Source of the DNA: Paludibacter sp.
GTDB lineage: Bacteria > Bacteroidota > Bacteroidia > Bacteroidales > Paludibacteraceae
Assembly: GCA_029973975.1 (NCBI GenBank)
Contig: JARKQF010000222.1
Span: 1-54,220, forward strand
Direction of reading: 5' to 3'
Length of the DNA: 54,220 bases
Of this stretch, positions 25,500-33,918 are shown in pieces. Positions within the stretch are counted from its first letter, which is position 1. Each line of letters begins with the position of its first letter. A model generated the notes under the pieces. It did no database searches. It saw nothing but the letters and a program-made list of their open reading frames with translations, and was not told where the DNA came from. The position numbers were made by a program, and so were the translations under genes.

Positions 25500-26499
25500 T
25501 CCCAAACAACTCATCCAAAGTTTCAGCCCGCAACATCTCAATACGTGTATCTTTAAAATTGGGTATACCTTTAAAAACCGGTGTAGCGGCTAAATGTCTG
25601 CGACTATGAATAATTCCTTTCAAGCGCTGATTATAAACACTTTCTATAGGTGTTTCCTCATCAATATCGAGCCATCGTACAGAAGCTATTATATGTTCTT
25701 TCAAAACTTCTTTTTGTTCCTCAAAAGACAACAGTGATTTCACTTCACCCGTTTTAAAATAATGTTTTACTTCAGCAAAAAACCAGGGACGACCAATTGA
25801 ACCTCTACCAATCATCACAGCATCAACCCCATACTGATTAAAACATTCCAGAGCTCTTTCTGGTATCGTTACATCACCATTACCTATGATTGGAATTTTT
25901 ATACGGGGATTATTTTTTACCTGTCCTATCAATTCCCAGTCAGCATTTCCTTTATACATTTGCGAACGTGTCCTTCCATGTATTGTCAGTGCCTGAATAC
26001 CACAATCCTGTAGCTGTTCAGCTAAACTCACAATAATTTTACTGTCATCATCCCAACCTAAGCGAGTTTTAACTGTTACCGGTATTTTAACTCCTTTTAC
26101 TACATTGGTAGTAATTTTAAGCATACGGGGAATATCACGCAAAAGACCGGCTCCTGCACATTTTCCATCTCCTTTTCCGGCAACCTTTTTAACCGGACAG
26201 CCAAAATTGATATCAATCAAATCCGGTTTGGCCTGCTCAGCAATTTTAGCTGCTTCCACCATCGAATCGGGATCATGACCATAAATCTGAATGGCAATCG
26301 GACGTTCTTCCGGATAAATTGTCAGCTTTTGTTGTGTACGATTTACATTTCGAATCAGGGCTTCTGAAGACACAAACTCTGTGTACAACATATCAGCTCC
26401 GTATCTTTTACAAAGTAAACGAAATGCAGGATCAGTAACGTCCTCCATCGGCGCTAAAAACAATGGTTTATCCGGAAATATAATGTTAGCTATTTGCAT
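25474..26499 (-). CDS. dusB: tRNA-dihydrouridine synthase (DusB type)
   Basis: A 341-aa FMN-dependent TIM-barrel enzyme that reduces uridine to dihydrouridine in tRNA D-loops. The N-terminus FLAPMEDVTDPAFRLLCKRY is characteristic. The catalytic-Cys motif is DINFGCPVKKVAGKGDGKCA, followed by GAGLLRD; here a few residues (GDGKC) appear inserted compared with the usual KVxGKGAGA pattern. The FMN-phosphate region is IPIIGNGDVTIPERAL and GRGSIGRPWFF. Its last codons overlap the small ORF after tsaE on the opposite strand. Confidence 0.93.
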   Translation of the reverse strand: MQIANIIFPDKPLFLAPMEDVTDPAFRLLCKRYGADMLYTEFVSSEALIRNVNRTQQKLTIYPEERPIAIQIYGHDPDSMVEAAKIAEQAKPDLIDINFGCPVKKVAGKGDGKCAGAGLLRDIPRMLKITTNVVKGVKIPVTVKTRLGWDDDSKIIVSLAEQLQDCGIQALTIHGRTRSQMYKGNADWELIGQVKNNPRIKIPIIGNGDVTIPERALECFNQYGVDAVMIGRGSIGRPWFFAEVKHYFKTGEVKSLLSFEEQKEVLKEHIIASVRWLDIDEETPIESVYNQRLKGIIHSRRHLAATPVFKGIPNFKDTRIEMLRAETLDELFGIIDAVNLE

Positions 26500-26526
26500 G
26501 TATAGTATTTATTCATAAACGGGCAG

Positions 26527-26534
26527 CAAAGTTA
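26527..26534 (-). promoter_or_regulatory. -7 box for dusB
   Basis: TAACTTTG on the minus strand matches TAnnTTTG, 27 nt before the dusB start. The -33 half is unclear. Confidence 0.4.
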
Positions 26535-26627
26535 AAAAAATTATCCCAATCACTATAACCAATTTGTTAGTGTATTGTTTATCAATTAAATAAAATAATA
26601 ACATTAGCATTATCCTATCCTAATGAT

Positions 26628-26635
26628 TATCTTTG
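26628..26635 (+). promoter_or_regulatory. -7 box deciding the start of the next secreted-protein gene
   Basis: TATCTTTG matches TAnnTTTG. Transcription from here would begin around 26640, so the first in-frame ATG (26633) would be untranscribed and the ATG at 26657 is the likely start. Confidence 0.5.
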
Positions 26636-26656
26636 CAACGAAATTCAACTCGTTAT

Positions 26657-27526
26657 ATGAAGAATATTATACTAATTATTTTATTACTAATTAATATTCA
26701 ATTAATTATATCTCAGGAAGTAAAATATGCACCAGCCTGGTTCGGACCTAATGCTAATCCGGTACCGGAATTTACGGATGCAACAATTGTCGAAAAAACA
26801 ACCATTCAATTGATGGCCGATTACTATTTTGGTTATGGAGATCAAACTAAGAATGGATACTTTAAAATAGACATCCCTCTCCTACCCGGCCGTGTATCTT
26901 TTAAAATATGGTCAACAATTTTTGAACATTATCAGGTCACCGATGAAATTAGCTTAGCACGTAGTATGAATGGTAATAAAACAGGTAAAGCAAATGGTGA
27001 TTTTTATGTACAAACCCGGATTTCCTTGTTGAAGGAAGATATCCGTAAACCCGCTTTAATACTCAATTCAACCATCAAAACTGCTTCCGGAACAAATTTT
27101 ACCGGAAGACGTTATTTTGATACACCCGGTTATTATTTTGATATAGAAACTGGTAAATCATTTCATTTAAATAATCAATTTTTAAATGAAATTCGACTGG
27201 TTGGAAATCTTGGTTTCTTATGTTGGGAAACAACCAACAGTACACAAAATGATGCTCCCATTTATGGTGGAAAAATAATACTGGGCAATCAATATTGGAA
27301 ATGGGAAAACACAATATCCGGCTATTGGGGATGGATGCACACACATCCACTATACGGTAATGATTATGGAGATGCACCACTTGTTTACGCAACAAAATTT
27401 ACATATAAATTAAATAAAATAGAGTATTTTGCACAATATCAATATGGAATAAAAGATTACCCATATCATCAAATCAGGTTGGGAGCAAGTTTCTGTATTG
27501 ATAAATTAACACCACATTATAAATAA
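26657..27526 (+). CDS. secreted beta-rich protein of unknown function
   Basis: A 289-aa protein starting at MKNIILIILLLINIQLIISQ, a clear signal peptide; the longer reading from 26633 is rejected because the -7 box overlaps it. The mature chain is rich in aromatic residues with alternating strands (VEKTTIQLMADYYFGYGDQT, KWENTISGYWGWMHTHP, KIEYFAQYQYGIKDYPYHQI, RLGASF), which suggests a small beta-barrel or beta-sandwich at the outer membrane. The family was not recognised. It ends 3 nt before the U32 gene, so the two are probably co-transcribed. Confidence 0.7.
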   Translation: MKNIILIILLLINIQLIISQEVKYAPAWFGPNANPVPEFTDATIVEKTTIQLMADYYFGYGDQTKNGYFKIDIPLLPGRVSFKIWSTIFEHYQVTDEISLARSMNGNKTGKANGDFYVQTRISLLKEDIRKPALILNSTIKTASGTNFTGRRYFDTPGYYFDIETGKSFHLNNQFLNEIRLVGNLGFLCWETTNSTQNDAPIYGGKIILGNQYWKWENTISGYWGWMHTHPLYGNDYGDAPLVYATKFTYKLNKIEYFAQYQYGIKDYPYHQIRLGASFCIDKLTPHYK

Positions 27527-27529
27527 CTG

Positions 27530-28771
27530 ATGAAACGAAAAGAAATTGAAATAATGGCGCCGGCAGGTTCCTGGGAAAGTTTGGCAGCTGCCATACAAGC
27601 GGGAGCCGACTCTGTATATTTTGGTATTGAAAAACTCAACATGCGAAGTAAATCCAGCAGCAATTTTACCACAGAGGATTTACGAAAAATAGTCGCTGTT
27701 TGTAAAGAAAACAATATCAAATCTTACTTGACCGTCAATACCATTTTATATGACAATGACATTAACTTGATGCGTGAAATCATTGATACGGCAAAAGAAG
27801 TAGAAGTTTCTGCTATCATTGCTTCTGATGTAGCGGCCATGATGTATGCCAATTCAATTGGAGTAGAGGTACATCTATCTACCCAATTAAATATTTCCAA
27901 TACTGAATCACTGAAATTTTATGCACAATTTGCCGATGTAGTAGTTCTTGCCAGAGAACTGAATATGAAACAAGTATCAGTAATTTACCAAAGCATTCTC
28001 AAAGAAAATATCCGGGGGAAAAAAGGAGATTTAATCAGGATAGAAATGTTTTGTCATGGTGCCTTATGTATGGCTGTTTCCGGTAAATGTTACCTCAGTT
28101 TACATGAGAAAAATTTATCGGCAAACAGAGGTGCCTGTAATCAAATTTGTCGCAGGGGCTACATAGTCAAAGATAAAGATTCAGAAATTGAACTGGAAAT
28201 TGATAATGAATACATCATGTCACCAAAAGATTTGAAAACCATTCATTTTATGGATGTTATGCTTCAATCAGGTGTCAGAGTATTTAAAATTGAAGGAAGG
28301 GCACGCGGACCGGAATATGTAAAAACCGTGGTTTCCTGTTATCGTGAAGCCATTGAATCGTATTTAGACGGAACATTCACTCAAAACAAAATTGAAGACT
28401 GGAATAAGCGTCTGAGTAAGGTTTTCAACCGTGGTTTCTGGGATGGTTATTATTTAGGTCAAAGGTTAGGAGAATGGAGTGCTAATTACGGTTCCGAAGC
28501 TACCCATAAAAAAGTATATATTGGTAAAGTAACCAATTATTTCAGTAAACTTGATGTTGCCGAAATACTTGTTGAAGCACAACATATTGCTATTGGAGAT
28601 GAAATGATGATTACAGGAGAAACAACCGGTGTATATGAAGATACCATTGAAGAAATACGTGTAGAACTAAAACCGGTTCAAAAAGCAATTAAAGGAAATT
28701 ATTTTTCTATAAAAACCAACAAGTTAGTCAGACGGAATGATAAGGTATATAAAATTGTACCGGCAAAATAA
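27530..28771 (+). CDS. U32-family protein, TrhP-like (tRNA uridine hydroxylation)
   Basis: A 413-aa member of the peptidase U32 family. The N-terminus IMAPAGSWESLAAAIQAGAD and then SVYFGIEKLNMRS form the TIM-barrel start. VHLSTQLNISN, the Cys-containing block MFCHGALCMAVSGKCYLS, GACNQICRRGY and FKIEGRARGPEYV are the hallmark U32 motifs, with cysteines placed as in the TrhP/YegQ branch. That branch makes 5-hydroxyuridine at tRNA position 34 from prephenate-dependent chemistry in E. coli; the related RlhA acts on 23S rRNA. Assignment to TrhP rather than another U32 branch is by similarity of these blocks. Despite the name, peptidase activity is doubtful. Confidence 0.8.
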   Translation: MKRKEIEIMAPAGSWESLAAAIQAGADSVYFGIEKLNMRSKSSSNFTTEDLRKIVAVCKENNIKSYLTVNTILYDNDINLMREIIDTAKEVEVSAIIASDVAAMMYANSIGVEVHLSTQLNISNTESLKFYAQFADVVVLARELNMKQVSVIYQSILKENIRGKKGDLIRIEMFCHGALCMAVSGKCYLSLHEKNLSANRGACNQICRRGYIVKDKDSEIELEIDNEYIMSPKDLKTIHFMDVMLQSGVRVFKIEGRARGPEYVKTVVSCYREAIESYLDGTFTQNKIEDWNKRLSKVFNRGFWDGYYLGQRLGEWSANYGSEATHKKVYIGKVTNYFSKLDVAEILVEAQHIAIGDEMMITGETTGVYEDTIEEIRVELKPVQKAIKGNYFSIKTNKLVRRNDKVYKIVPAK

Positions 28772-28778
28772 AAAAATG

Positions 28779-28863
28779 ATTTACCATTTATTTATTTACG
28801 ATTTACCATTTTAAAACAATACCCCTAAAAGAATCGTAAATTGTAAATAAATAAATCGTAAAT
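28779..28863. terminator. long imperfect inverted repeat between convergent genes
   Basis: The 34-nt arms at 28779-28812 and 28830-28863 are reverse complements except at four positions, around a 17-nt loop containing CCCC. Each arm is built from near-repeats of ATTTAC, giving an unusual A/T-only-like stem with few G-C pairs. It exactly fills the gap between the convergent U32 and nadA genes. It may end transcription from both sides, though it lacks the GC-rich stem of a standard terminator. Confidence 0.6.
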
Positions 28864-28866
28864 ATC

Positions 28867-29802
28867 TCACGACATTTCCAGCATCTTCAAAATAGGCTTC
28901 ACCGCTTTTTCCCTGATTGCTTCATCAATAATAATTTCAGGACTTTCATTTTTCAAACACGAATACAATTTTTCTAAAGTGTTCAAACGCATGAAATTAC
29001 ATTCATTGCAGGCACAGGTACTGTCGTTTGGAGGCACAGGAATAAATATTTTATCAGGATTTTTTTTCTGCATTTCATGCAAAATACCCGATTCAGTAGC
29101 AACTAAAAATTTATTTTTATCAGAATTGACGGTATAATTCAATAATGCCTGTGTTGAACCAATAAAATCAGCCATTAACAAAAGTGGCTTCTTACATTCC
29201 GGATGAGCAATAATAGCAGCATCAGGATGTTCTGCTTTTAATTTAACCAACTTTTCAACAGAAAATTGCTCGTGTACATGGCAAGCTCCGTCCCATAATA
29301 ACATATTCCGACCCGTAACACTGTTGATATAATTTCCCAGATTTCTGTCCGGACCAAAAATTATTTTCTCATCTTTCGGCAGTTGATCAATAATTTTTTT
29401 GGCGTTGGTTGATGTTACAACCACATCAGTCAATGCTTTTACAGCAGCAGTTGTATTTACATAAGTCACAACCGTATGATCAGGGTGCTCTTTGACAAAT
29501 TTTTCAAAATCATCAGCCGGACAGCTGTCAGCCAATGAACAACCTGCTTCCAGATCCGGTACCAGTACTTTTTTATGCGGAGATAGAATTTTAGCTGTTT
29601 CACCCATAAAATGAACGCCACACAATACAATAATATCCGCTTCAGTTTTAGCAGCCCATTGTGCCAAAGCCAAACTATCGCCAATCTGATCAGCAATATC
29701 TTGTATATCACCCATCTGATAATAATGAGCCATAATAACGGCATTCTTTTCTTTTTTAAGTCTGTTAATTTCTTTGATGAGTTCCGACTTATCCATTTTC
29801 AA
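28867..29802 (-). CDS. nadA: quinolinate synthase
   Basis: A 311-aa [4Fe-4S] enzyme that condenses iminoaspartate with dihydroxyacetone phosphate to give quinolinate for NAD synthesis. The N-terminal KKEKNAVIMAHYYQMGDIQD is canonical. The cluster cysteines are found in IIVLCGVHFMGETAK, AHPECKKPLL and the DSTCACNECNFMRLN segment. GPDRNLGNYI and WDGACHVHEQF are further family motifs. nadB and nadC are not adjacent. It is transcribed leftward from the AT-rich gap at 29.8-30.3 kb. Confidence 0.95.
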   Translation of the reverse strand: MKMDKSELIKEINRLKKEKNAVIMAHYYQMGDIQDIADQIGDSLALAQWAAKTEADIIVLCGVHFMGETAKILSPHKKVLVPDLEAGCSLADSCPADDFEKFVKEHPDHTVVTYVNTTAAVKALTDVVVTSTNAKKIIDQLPKDEKIIFGPDRNLGNYINSVTGRNMLLWDGACHVHEQFSVEKLVKLKAEHPDAAIIAHPECKKPLLLMADFIGSTQALLNYTVNSDKNKFLVATESGILHEMQKKNPDKIFIPVPPNDSTCACNECNFMRLNTLEKLYSCLKNESPEIIIDEAIREKAVKPILKMLEMS

Positions 29803-30297
29803 ACAATTATTATTATTATATTTTTTATTTTAAAAATTTCAATTGATAATGATAATAGGCTGTTAGTTTGGTTGAAACTTTTTTTATTAAAATATTGCAC
29901 AATTCATTATTCAATTAAGATGTAAATATATGAACAAATAAATTTAAAAAATAAGATTGAAAATTAAGCTTGTATAAACTTTTTCAACATCTTGTTAATA
30001 GCGGCAAAGTTAGTAAGTTTTTATAAACCGAAGTGTTAGTAATAGTGAAAACAGCGTTTAAATAATGGTTAACATAAATCAAAAGTTTTATTAGGAAAAA
30101 TCAAATATTGTGCTAATGAAACAAGTAAATGAGAAACACAAATGAAATTTACAAAAATTTACACACTTATTTTCAACAGGAATTGACATCTTATTAAGAA
30201 TTTTTACATCGACATATAAATACTCTCTATTGTAAACAATTTAATACATAAAAATGTTTGAACATCAATAGTTTTGAAACTTTTTACAATATAAAAA
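29803..30297. other. AT-rich divergent intergenic region; candidate replication origin
   Basis: 495 bp without a gene, very AT-rich, between divergently transcribed nadA and an SDR gene. The left end has a long A/T-only tract (about 29806-29840). TTTTCAACA, a DnaA-box-like 9-mer (one position off TTWTNCACA), occurs twice in the same orientation at 29981-29989 and 30170-30178. A -7-like TAACTTTG (minus, 30004-30011) and TAGTTTTG (plus, 30269-30276) could serve the flanking genes. Base skew of plus-strand genes appears to change sign across this gap. No strict TTATCCACA box was seen, so the origin call is tentative. Confidence 0.4.
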
Positions 30298-31275
30298 ATG
30301 AGAGTTTTAGTAACCGGAGCTAATGGATTGTTAGGTCATCATGTTGTAATGGAACTTTTAAATAAAGGTCATGATGTCATAATTATTGTAAGATCTGTAA
30401 AAAAGATTGATTTTGAATTGAATAGGGTAGAAGTAGTTATCGGTAATTTTGCAGATAAAGAAATTATTTATTCAGCAGCAAAAGATTGTGATGCAATTAT
30501 TCACATTGCAGCTGTTACTGATACTGATTTGTTGAGTTATTTCGATTATAAGTTAATTAATGTTGATGCCACAAAACAAATAATAGAAGCGGCAACAGCA
30601 TTATCTATCCGGAAATTGGTTTTTGTCAGTACAGCCAACACAATTGGATATGGTAATAAAAAAGAACCCGCTGATGAACAAAATTCCATTGAATATCCGT
30701 TCACAAAATCAGATTATGCTACAAGTAAAAATGAAGCTGAGCAACTTTTCGGAAGTTATGCTAAAGATAATCATTTAATTATCATCAATCCGACATTTAT
30801 GATAGGAAATTATGATACCAAACCAAACTCAGGCAAATTGGTTATCATGGGATATAAAAAAAGATTTTTATTATTACCCGAAGGAGGAAAAAATTTTGTG
30901 TATGTAAAAGATGTGGCGGTAGCATGCTGCAATGCATTAACAATGGGTAAATCAGGAGAAAGATATCTTACTTCAGGAGTCAATTTATCATTCAAAGAAT
31001 ACTTTAAGATTCAGCAAAAGGTAGGAGCATATAAACAAACAATTATTATTGTACCTGCTTTCATACTTGGTATAATTGCATTATCAGGTGATCTATTGCG
31101 ATTTTTCAAACTAAAAGTTTCTTTTTGCAGCAGGAATATCAACCAGTTGTTGATAAGAGAATATTATACAAATTCCAAGGCTAAAACCGATTTATTATTG
31201 CCCGAAACCCCGCTTGATTTAGCGATCGGAGAAGCCTTGAACTGGTTTATTAAAGCCGGTTATATCAAAAAATGA
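30298..31275 (+). CDS. NAD-dependent epimerase/dehydratase family protein (extended SDR)
   Basis: A 325-aa oxidoreductase. The cofactor-binding motif at the N-terminus is VLVTGANGLLGHHVVMELL. The sequences DAIIHIAAVTD, FVSTANTIGYG and the catalytic Tyr/Lys pair in YATSKNEAEQL place it in the extended short-chain dehydrogenase family. The relation to dihydroflavonol-reductase-like or sugar-epimerase branches cannot be settled. The substrate is unknown and neighbours give no pathway. A hydrophobic stretch near 245-265 (TIIIVPAFILGIIALSGDLL) is unusual for sugar epimerases and resembles the membrane-associated C-terminal part of sterol-type SDRs. Confidence 0.8.
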   Translation: MRVLVTGANGLLGHHVVMELLNKGHDVIIIVRSVKKIDFELNRVEVVIGNFADKEIIYSAAKDCDAIIHIAAVTDTDLLSYFDYKLINVDATKQIIEAATALSIRKLVFVSTANTIGYGNKKEPADEQNSIEYPFTKSDYATSKNEAEQLFGSYAKDNHLIIINPTFMIGNYDTKPNSGKLVIMGYKKRFLLLPEGGKNFVYVKDVAVACCNALTMGKSGERYLTSGVNLSFKEYFKIQQKVGAYKQTIIIVPAFILGIIALSGDLLRFFKLKVSFCSRNINQLLIREYYTNSKAKTDLLLPETPLDLAIGEALNWFIKAGYIKK

Positions 31276-31315
31276 AGTATATTTGAACTTCAGAAATAAA
31301 TTTCCAAACTTTCAG

Positions 31316-32026
31316 ATGAAATACAGGCTGATTTTATTTTTTTTGATGTTGATTTCTTTACAGACATTGAAGGCGCAAATTACTGCTGACATATCAATGT
31401 TGGGGGGAACTAATTATGCATCCTCCGGTTTATATTCGGATTTTGCGGGTGGAATTACAGCTGTAGTTTCAGAATGGCAATTTGAAGCAACAGCTGGAGT
31501 TACTTTATCAAATGAAAGAGAAAATATCTTTAATGCACTGAGAATGGATGTTTCAAGAGATTTCAGCATAAAAGAAAAGCCGGTTACAGGTCATGTATTT
31601 TACCAGTGGAAACCGTTTTCAGCAATTTTGCACGAACACAATGCCGGCATTATATTTCATTACTACAGCAATAAATTCAGTTATGATATTGGGTTAAATA
31701 CCCGTATTTTTAAACTTCCGAATGTATATGCGGAATTGAATGATTATGATCAGACAAGTCTTTGGGAGCCAATTAATCTGATGTATAGAATTACCTATTA
31801 TCATCCTTTTTCTGATCAATGGGATTTTAAAGCATCAGTCACTAATTTTGATGCTTTCCTGATACAACAGGAAACTAATCCCATGCTTGTTACAAATCTG
31901 GGATATCAGTTTTCAGCCACATCAAAATTATATCTTGATTTGGGGTATTTACAAGCTGGTTTGATGAATATCCGGGTGAATTATTTTGGTTATTTTATAA
32001 GAGGAGGTATTCAATGGAAGTTGTGA
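31316..32026 (+). CDS. secreted outer-membrane beta-barrel-like protein
   Basis: A 236-aa protein starting at MKYRLILFFLMLISLQTLKA, a clear signal peptide; an ATG 33 nt upstream would add a charged extension and is less likely. The mature chain begins QITADISMLGGTNYASSGLY and continues with regular amphipathic strands (HNAGIIFHYYSNKFSYDIGL, TSKLYLDLGYLQAGLMNIRV) to a C-terminal strand ending RGGIQWKL. No named family was identified. Its last codons overlap the start of the phosphoesterase gene by 13 nt, indicating translational coupling. Confidence 0.7.
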   Translation: MKYRLILFFLMLISLQTLKAQITADISMLGGTNYASSGLYSDFAGGITAVVSEWQFEATAGVTLSNERENIFNALRMDVSRDFSIKEKPVTGHVFYQWKPFSAILHEHNAGIIFHYYSNKFSYDIGLNTRIFKLPNVYAELNDYDQTSLWEPINLMYRITYYHPFSDQWDFKASVTNFDAFLIQQETNPMLVTNLGYQFSATSKLYLDLGYLQAGLMNIRVNYFGYFIRGGIQWKL

Positions 32027-32868
32027 TAAAACAGCGTATACACCTACTACTTATATCGGTCTTATTATCATCCTGTATCGGTGATACGGATCTGACTGGT
32101 TTTATTCGCTCGACTGATCGCATTGAAGATCGTTTTAAAGCATCTATGGAATGGAATACTTCAAATCCTTTTAAAACAATTACAGTTGAATCAGAAGCTT
32201 ATAATTTATTGTTAGCATCTGATGTTCATGTCGGAGAAACGGAAAATTATCAAAAATTTCTTCAACAGGGTATTCAAAATGATATTGAAGCTTTGATTTT
32301 TGTGGGCGATTTTGTAACCGGGAAAGAGAAAGATTATGAAAAATTTAATGATTTATTGCCTGATTATGAAACAAAACCACGATTTTTATTGACGGGAAAT
32401 CATGAATTATATTTTGATGGATGGAAACATTTTCAACGTTTATACGGCACATCAATATATTATTTTACGGTTCAAACACCTTCAGTCAGGGATTTGTATA
32501 TTTGCCTCGATTCCGGTAGCGGGACATTGGGAAAGAGTCAGCTCGCCTGGTTGAAAAACTTGTTGCAGCAAGGCCGAAATCTTTATAATCAATGTGTTAT
32601 ATTTACGCATGTTAATTTTTTCCGTGACCGTCATACTTTGTCAACCAACCCGCTTGTGAATGAATTGTTGGTTTTACTTGATTTATTTGAAAAATACCGG
32701 GTAAATCTGGTTGTCATGGGGCACGATCATGTCAGGGCGGAGAACCAATTAGGTAATACAACTTATCTGACCCTGGATGGACTGGAAGATGAAATACCTA
32801 ATGCCAGTTATCTTTTACTGAAAAAAGAAATTTCAGGAATAACTTATCAATTTATTGGGGTTAAATGA
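32014..32868 (+). CDS. metallophosphoesterase lipoprotein
   Basis: A 284-aa calcineurin-type phosphoesterase. The N-terminus KQRIHLLLISVLLSSCIGD has a lipobox-like SSC, so it is probably a lipoprotein. The metal-binding motifs appear in order: LLASDVHVGE (DxH), FVGDFVTGKE (GD), LTGNHELY (GNHE), FTHVNFF (H) and VVMGHDHVRAE (GHDH). The set is complete, so it should be an active two-metal phosphoesterase acting outside the cytoplasm. The substrate is unknown. It overlaps the 3' end of the beta-barrel gene by 13 nt. Confidence 0.85.
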   Translation: MEVVIKQRIHLLLISVLLSSCIGDTDLTGFIRSTDRIEDRFKASMEWNTSNPFKTITVESEAYNLLLASDVHVGETENYQKFLQQGIQNDIEALIFVGDFVTGKEKDYEKFNDLLPDYETKPRFLLTGNHELYFDGWKHFQRLYGTSIYYFTVQTPSVRDLYICLDSGSGTLGKSQLAWLKNLLQQGRNLYNQCVIFTHVNFFRDRHTLSTNPLVNELLVLLDLFEKYRVNLVVMGHDHVRAENQLGNTTYLTLDGLEDEIPNASYLLLKKEISGITYQFIGVK

Positions 32869-32887
32869 AGTAAATATCACAAACAGT

Positions 32888-32918
32888 TTTGTCAGATAAA
32901 AAAAAACTTCTATCTTTG
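32888..32918 (+). promoter_or_regulatory. consensus promoter for rpmH
   Basis: TTTG (32888-32891), then exactly 19 nt, then TATCTTTG (32911-32918): a perfect match to the Bacteroidetes TTTG-N19-TAnnTTTG promoter, 44 nt before the rpmH ATG. Confidence 0.9.
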
Positions 32919-32962
32919 CAATCCCAAAAACAAGAATATTAATATAATAACACGATAAAGCG

Positions 32963-33121
32963 ATGAAAAGGACATTCCAACCTTCTAACAGAAAAAGAAG
33001 AAACAAACACGGTTTCCGTGAAAGAATGGCAACTGCAAACGGACGCAGGGTTTTGGCTGCCCGTCGTGCCAAGGGAAGATCAAAACTGACTGTTGCCGAT
33101 GAAGGTCGTCACAAAATGTAA
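32963..33121 (+). CDS. rpmH: 50S ribosomal protein L34
   Basis: A 52-aa protein beginning [20 protein letters not shown], then [20 protein letters not shown], the universal L34 signature; a short acidic-basic tail ends DEGRHKM. It has its own consensus promoter and a downstream hairpin, so it is monocistronic; rnpA, which often follows rpmH, is absent. rpmH is origin-proximal in many bacteria. Confidence 0.98.
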   Translation: MKRTFQPSNRKRRNKHGFRERMATANGRRVLAARRAKGRSKLTVADEGRHKM

Positions 33122-33148
33122 TCGACATTTTCCTAAGACATTATAGTT

Positions 33149-33176
33149 AAGAGCTGCTTCTCACGGGGCAGCTCTT
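33149..33176. terminator. hairpin after rpmH
   Basis: AAGAGCTGC (33149-33157) and GCAGCTCTT (33168-33176) form a perfect 9-bp GC-containing stem with a 10-nt loop, 27 nt after the rpmH stop. The following TAGTATTTT is only weakly T-rich. The hairpin overlaps the last codons of the convergent DUF2200 gene. Confidence 0.7.
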
Positions 33177-33520
33177 AGTATTTTATCCATTTTTCGCCCT
33201 TTCGCCAGTTCATCCACTAATTTGTCCAGATACCTGATTTTTTGTGTTAAGGGATTTTCTATTTCCTCAACCCTGTAACCACAAATTACACCTTTAATCA
33301 GATGAGCATGGTGATTTAATGAAGCATTTTGAAAGAACGTTTCAAAAGTCGCATTTTCCCGGATAAGCTTTTTGAGTTCATTTTCATCAAAACCCGTCAA
33401 CCATTCAATAACCTGGTGTAATTCATCCTTTGTTCTGCCTTTTTTCTCTATTTTAGCCAGATACAAAGGATACACAGAGGTAAAAGTCATTCCTGCCATT
33501 CGTTCATCGTGACTCTTCAT
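33161..33520 (-). CDS. DUF2200 family protein
   Basis: A 119-aa soluble protein (HDERMAGMTFTSVYPLYLAK, IEKKGRTKDELHQVIEWLTG, FFQNASLNHHAHLIKGVICG, YRVEEIENPLTQKIRYLDKL). This pattern matches DUF2200, a small bacterial family of unknown function with several conserved His, Trp and Tyr residues. It ends at the hairpin that follows rpmH and begins 27 nt after the stop of the SMR transporter gene on the same strand, so both may share the SMR promoter. Confidence 0.8.
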   Translation of the reverse strand: MKSHDERMAGMTFTSVYPLYLAKIEKKGRTKDELHQVIEWLTGFDENELKKLIRENATFETFFQNASLNHHAHLIKGVICGYRVEEIENPLTQKIRYLDKLVDELAKGRKMDKILRAAP

Positions 33521-33547
33521 GGTTTTTATATTGAATAAGTTATTATT

Positions 33548-33874
33548 TTAATTCGAGACTGCTTTTAATCCGACAACAGATGCAATCAAAGTTGTTAAGA
33601 AAAAAATACGTAGAAAAGTTATCGGCTCTTTGAAAACAAAGATTCCAACCAGAACAGTTCCGGCAGCACCTATTCCTGTCCAAACGGCATAAGCAGTTCC
33701 AATCGGCAAAGTTTGAGTTGCTTTGATCAGCAGCCCCATACTTATGCTTAATGCCACAAAGAATCCTGTATACCACAAGTACATTTCGACACCTGTTGTT
33801 TCTTTGGTTTTTCCCAAGCAAAATGCAAAAGCAACTTCAAATAATCCGGCAACGATTAGTATGATCCAATTCAT
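33548..33874 (-). CDS. small multidrug resistance transporter, SugE/Gdx type
   Basis: A 108-aa protein with four transmembrane helices, starting at MNWIILIVAGLFEVAFAFCL with the essential membrane-embedded Glu in helix 1. The segment GTAYAVWTGIGAAGTVLVGI is the SMR signature. The GLFEV context and length fit the SugE/Gdx branch (guanidinium or quaternary-ammonium export) better than EmrE. A longer reading to 33913 is rejected because the -7 box at 33911-33918 lies at its start. No guanidine riboswitch fits in the roughly 30-nt leader. Confidence 0.85.
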   Translation of the reverse strand: MNWIILIVAGLFEVAFAFCLGKTKETTGVEMYLWYTGFFVALSISMGLLIKATQTLPIGTAYAVWTGIGAAGTVLVGIFVFKEPITFLRIFFLTTLIASVVGLKAVSN

Positions 33875-33910
33875 TTTTTTAATTCTTTTTCCTGAGCAAT
33901 ATTGAATGGG

Positions 33911-33918
33911 CAAAGATA
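33911..33918 (-). promoter_or_regulatory. -7 box for the SMR transporter gene
   Basis: TATCTTTG on the minus strand matches TAnnTTTG, 36 nt before the chosen start at 33874. It supports the shorter start. The -33 half is not clear. Confidence 0.5.

Noticed and set aside
33875..33910. Guanidine riboswitch before the SugE/Gdx-like gene
   Set aside because: The leader between the -7 box and the start is too short for any known guanidine riboswitch.
33875..33913. Longer start for the SMR transporter
   Set aside because: The added residues are charged and unlike the family, and the -7 box TATCTTTG overlaps the first codon.
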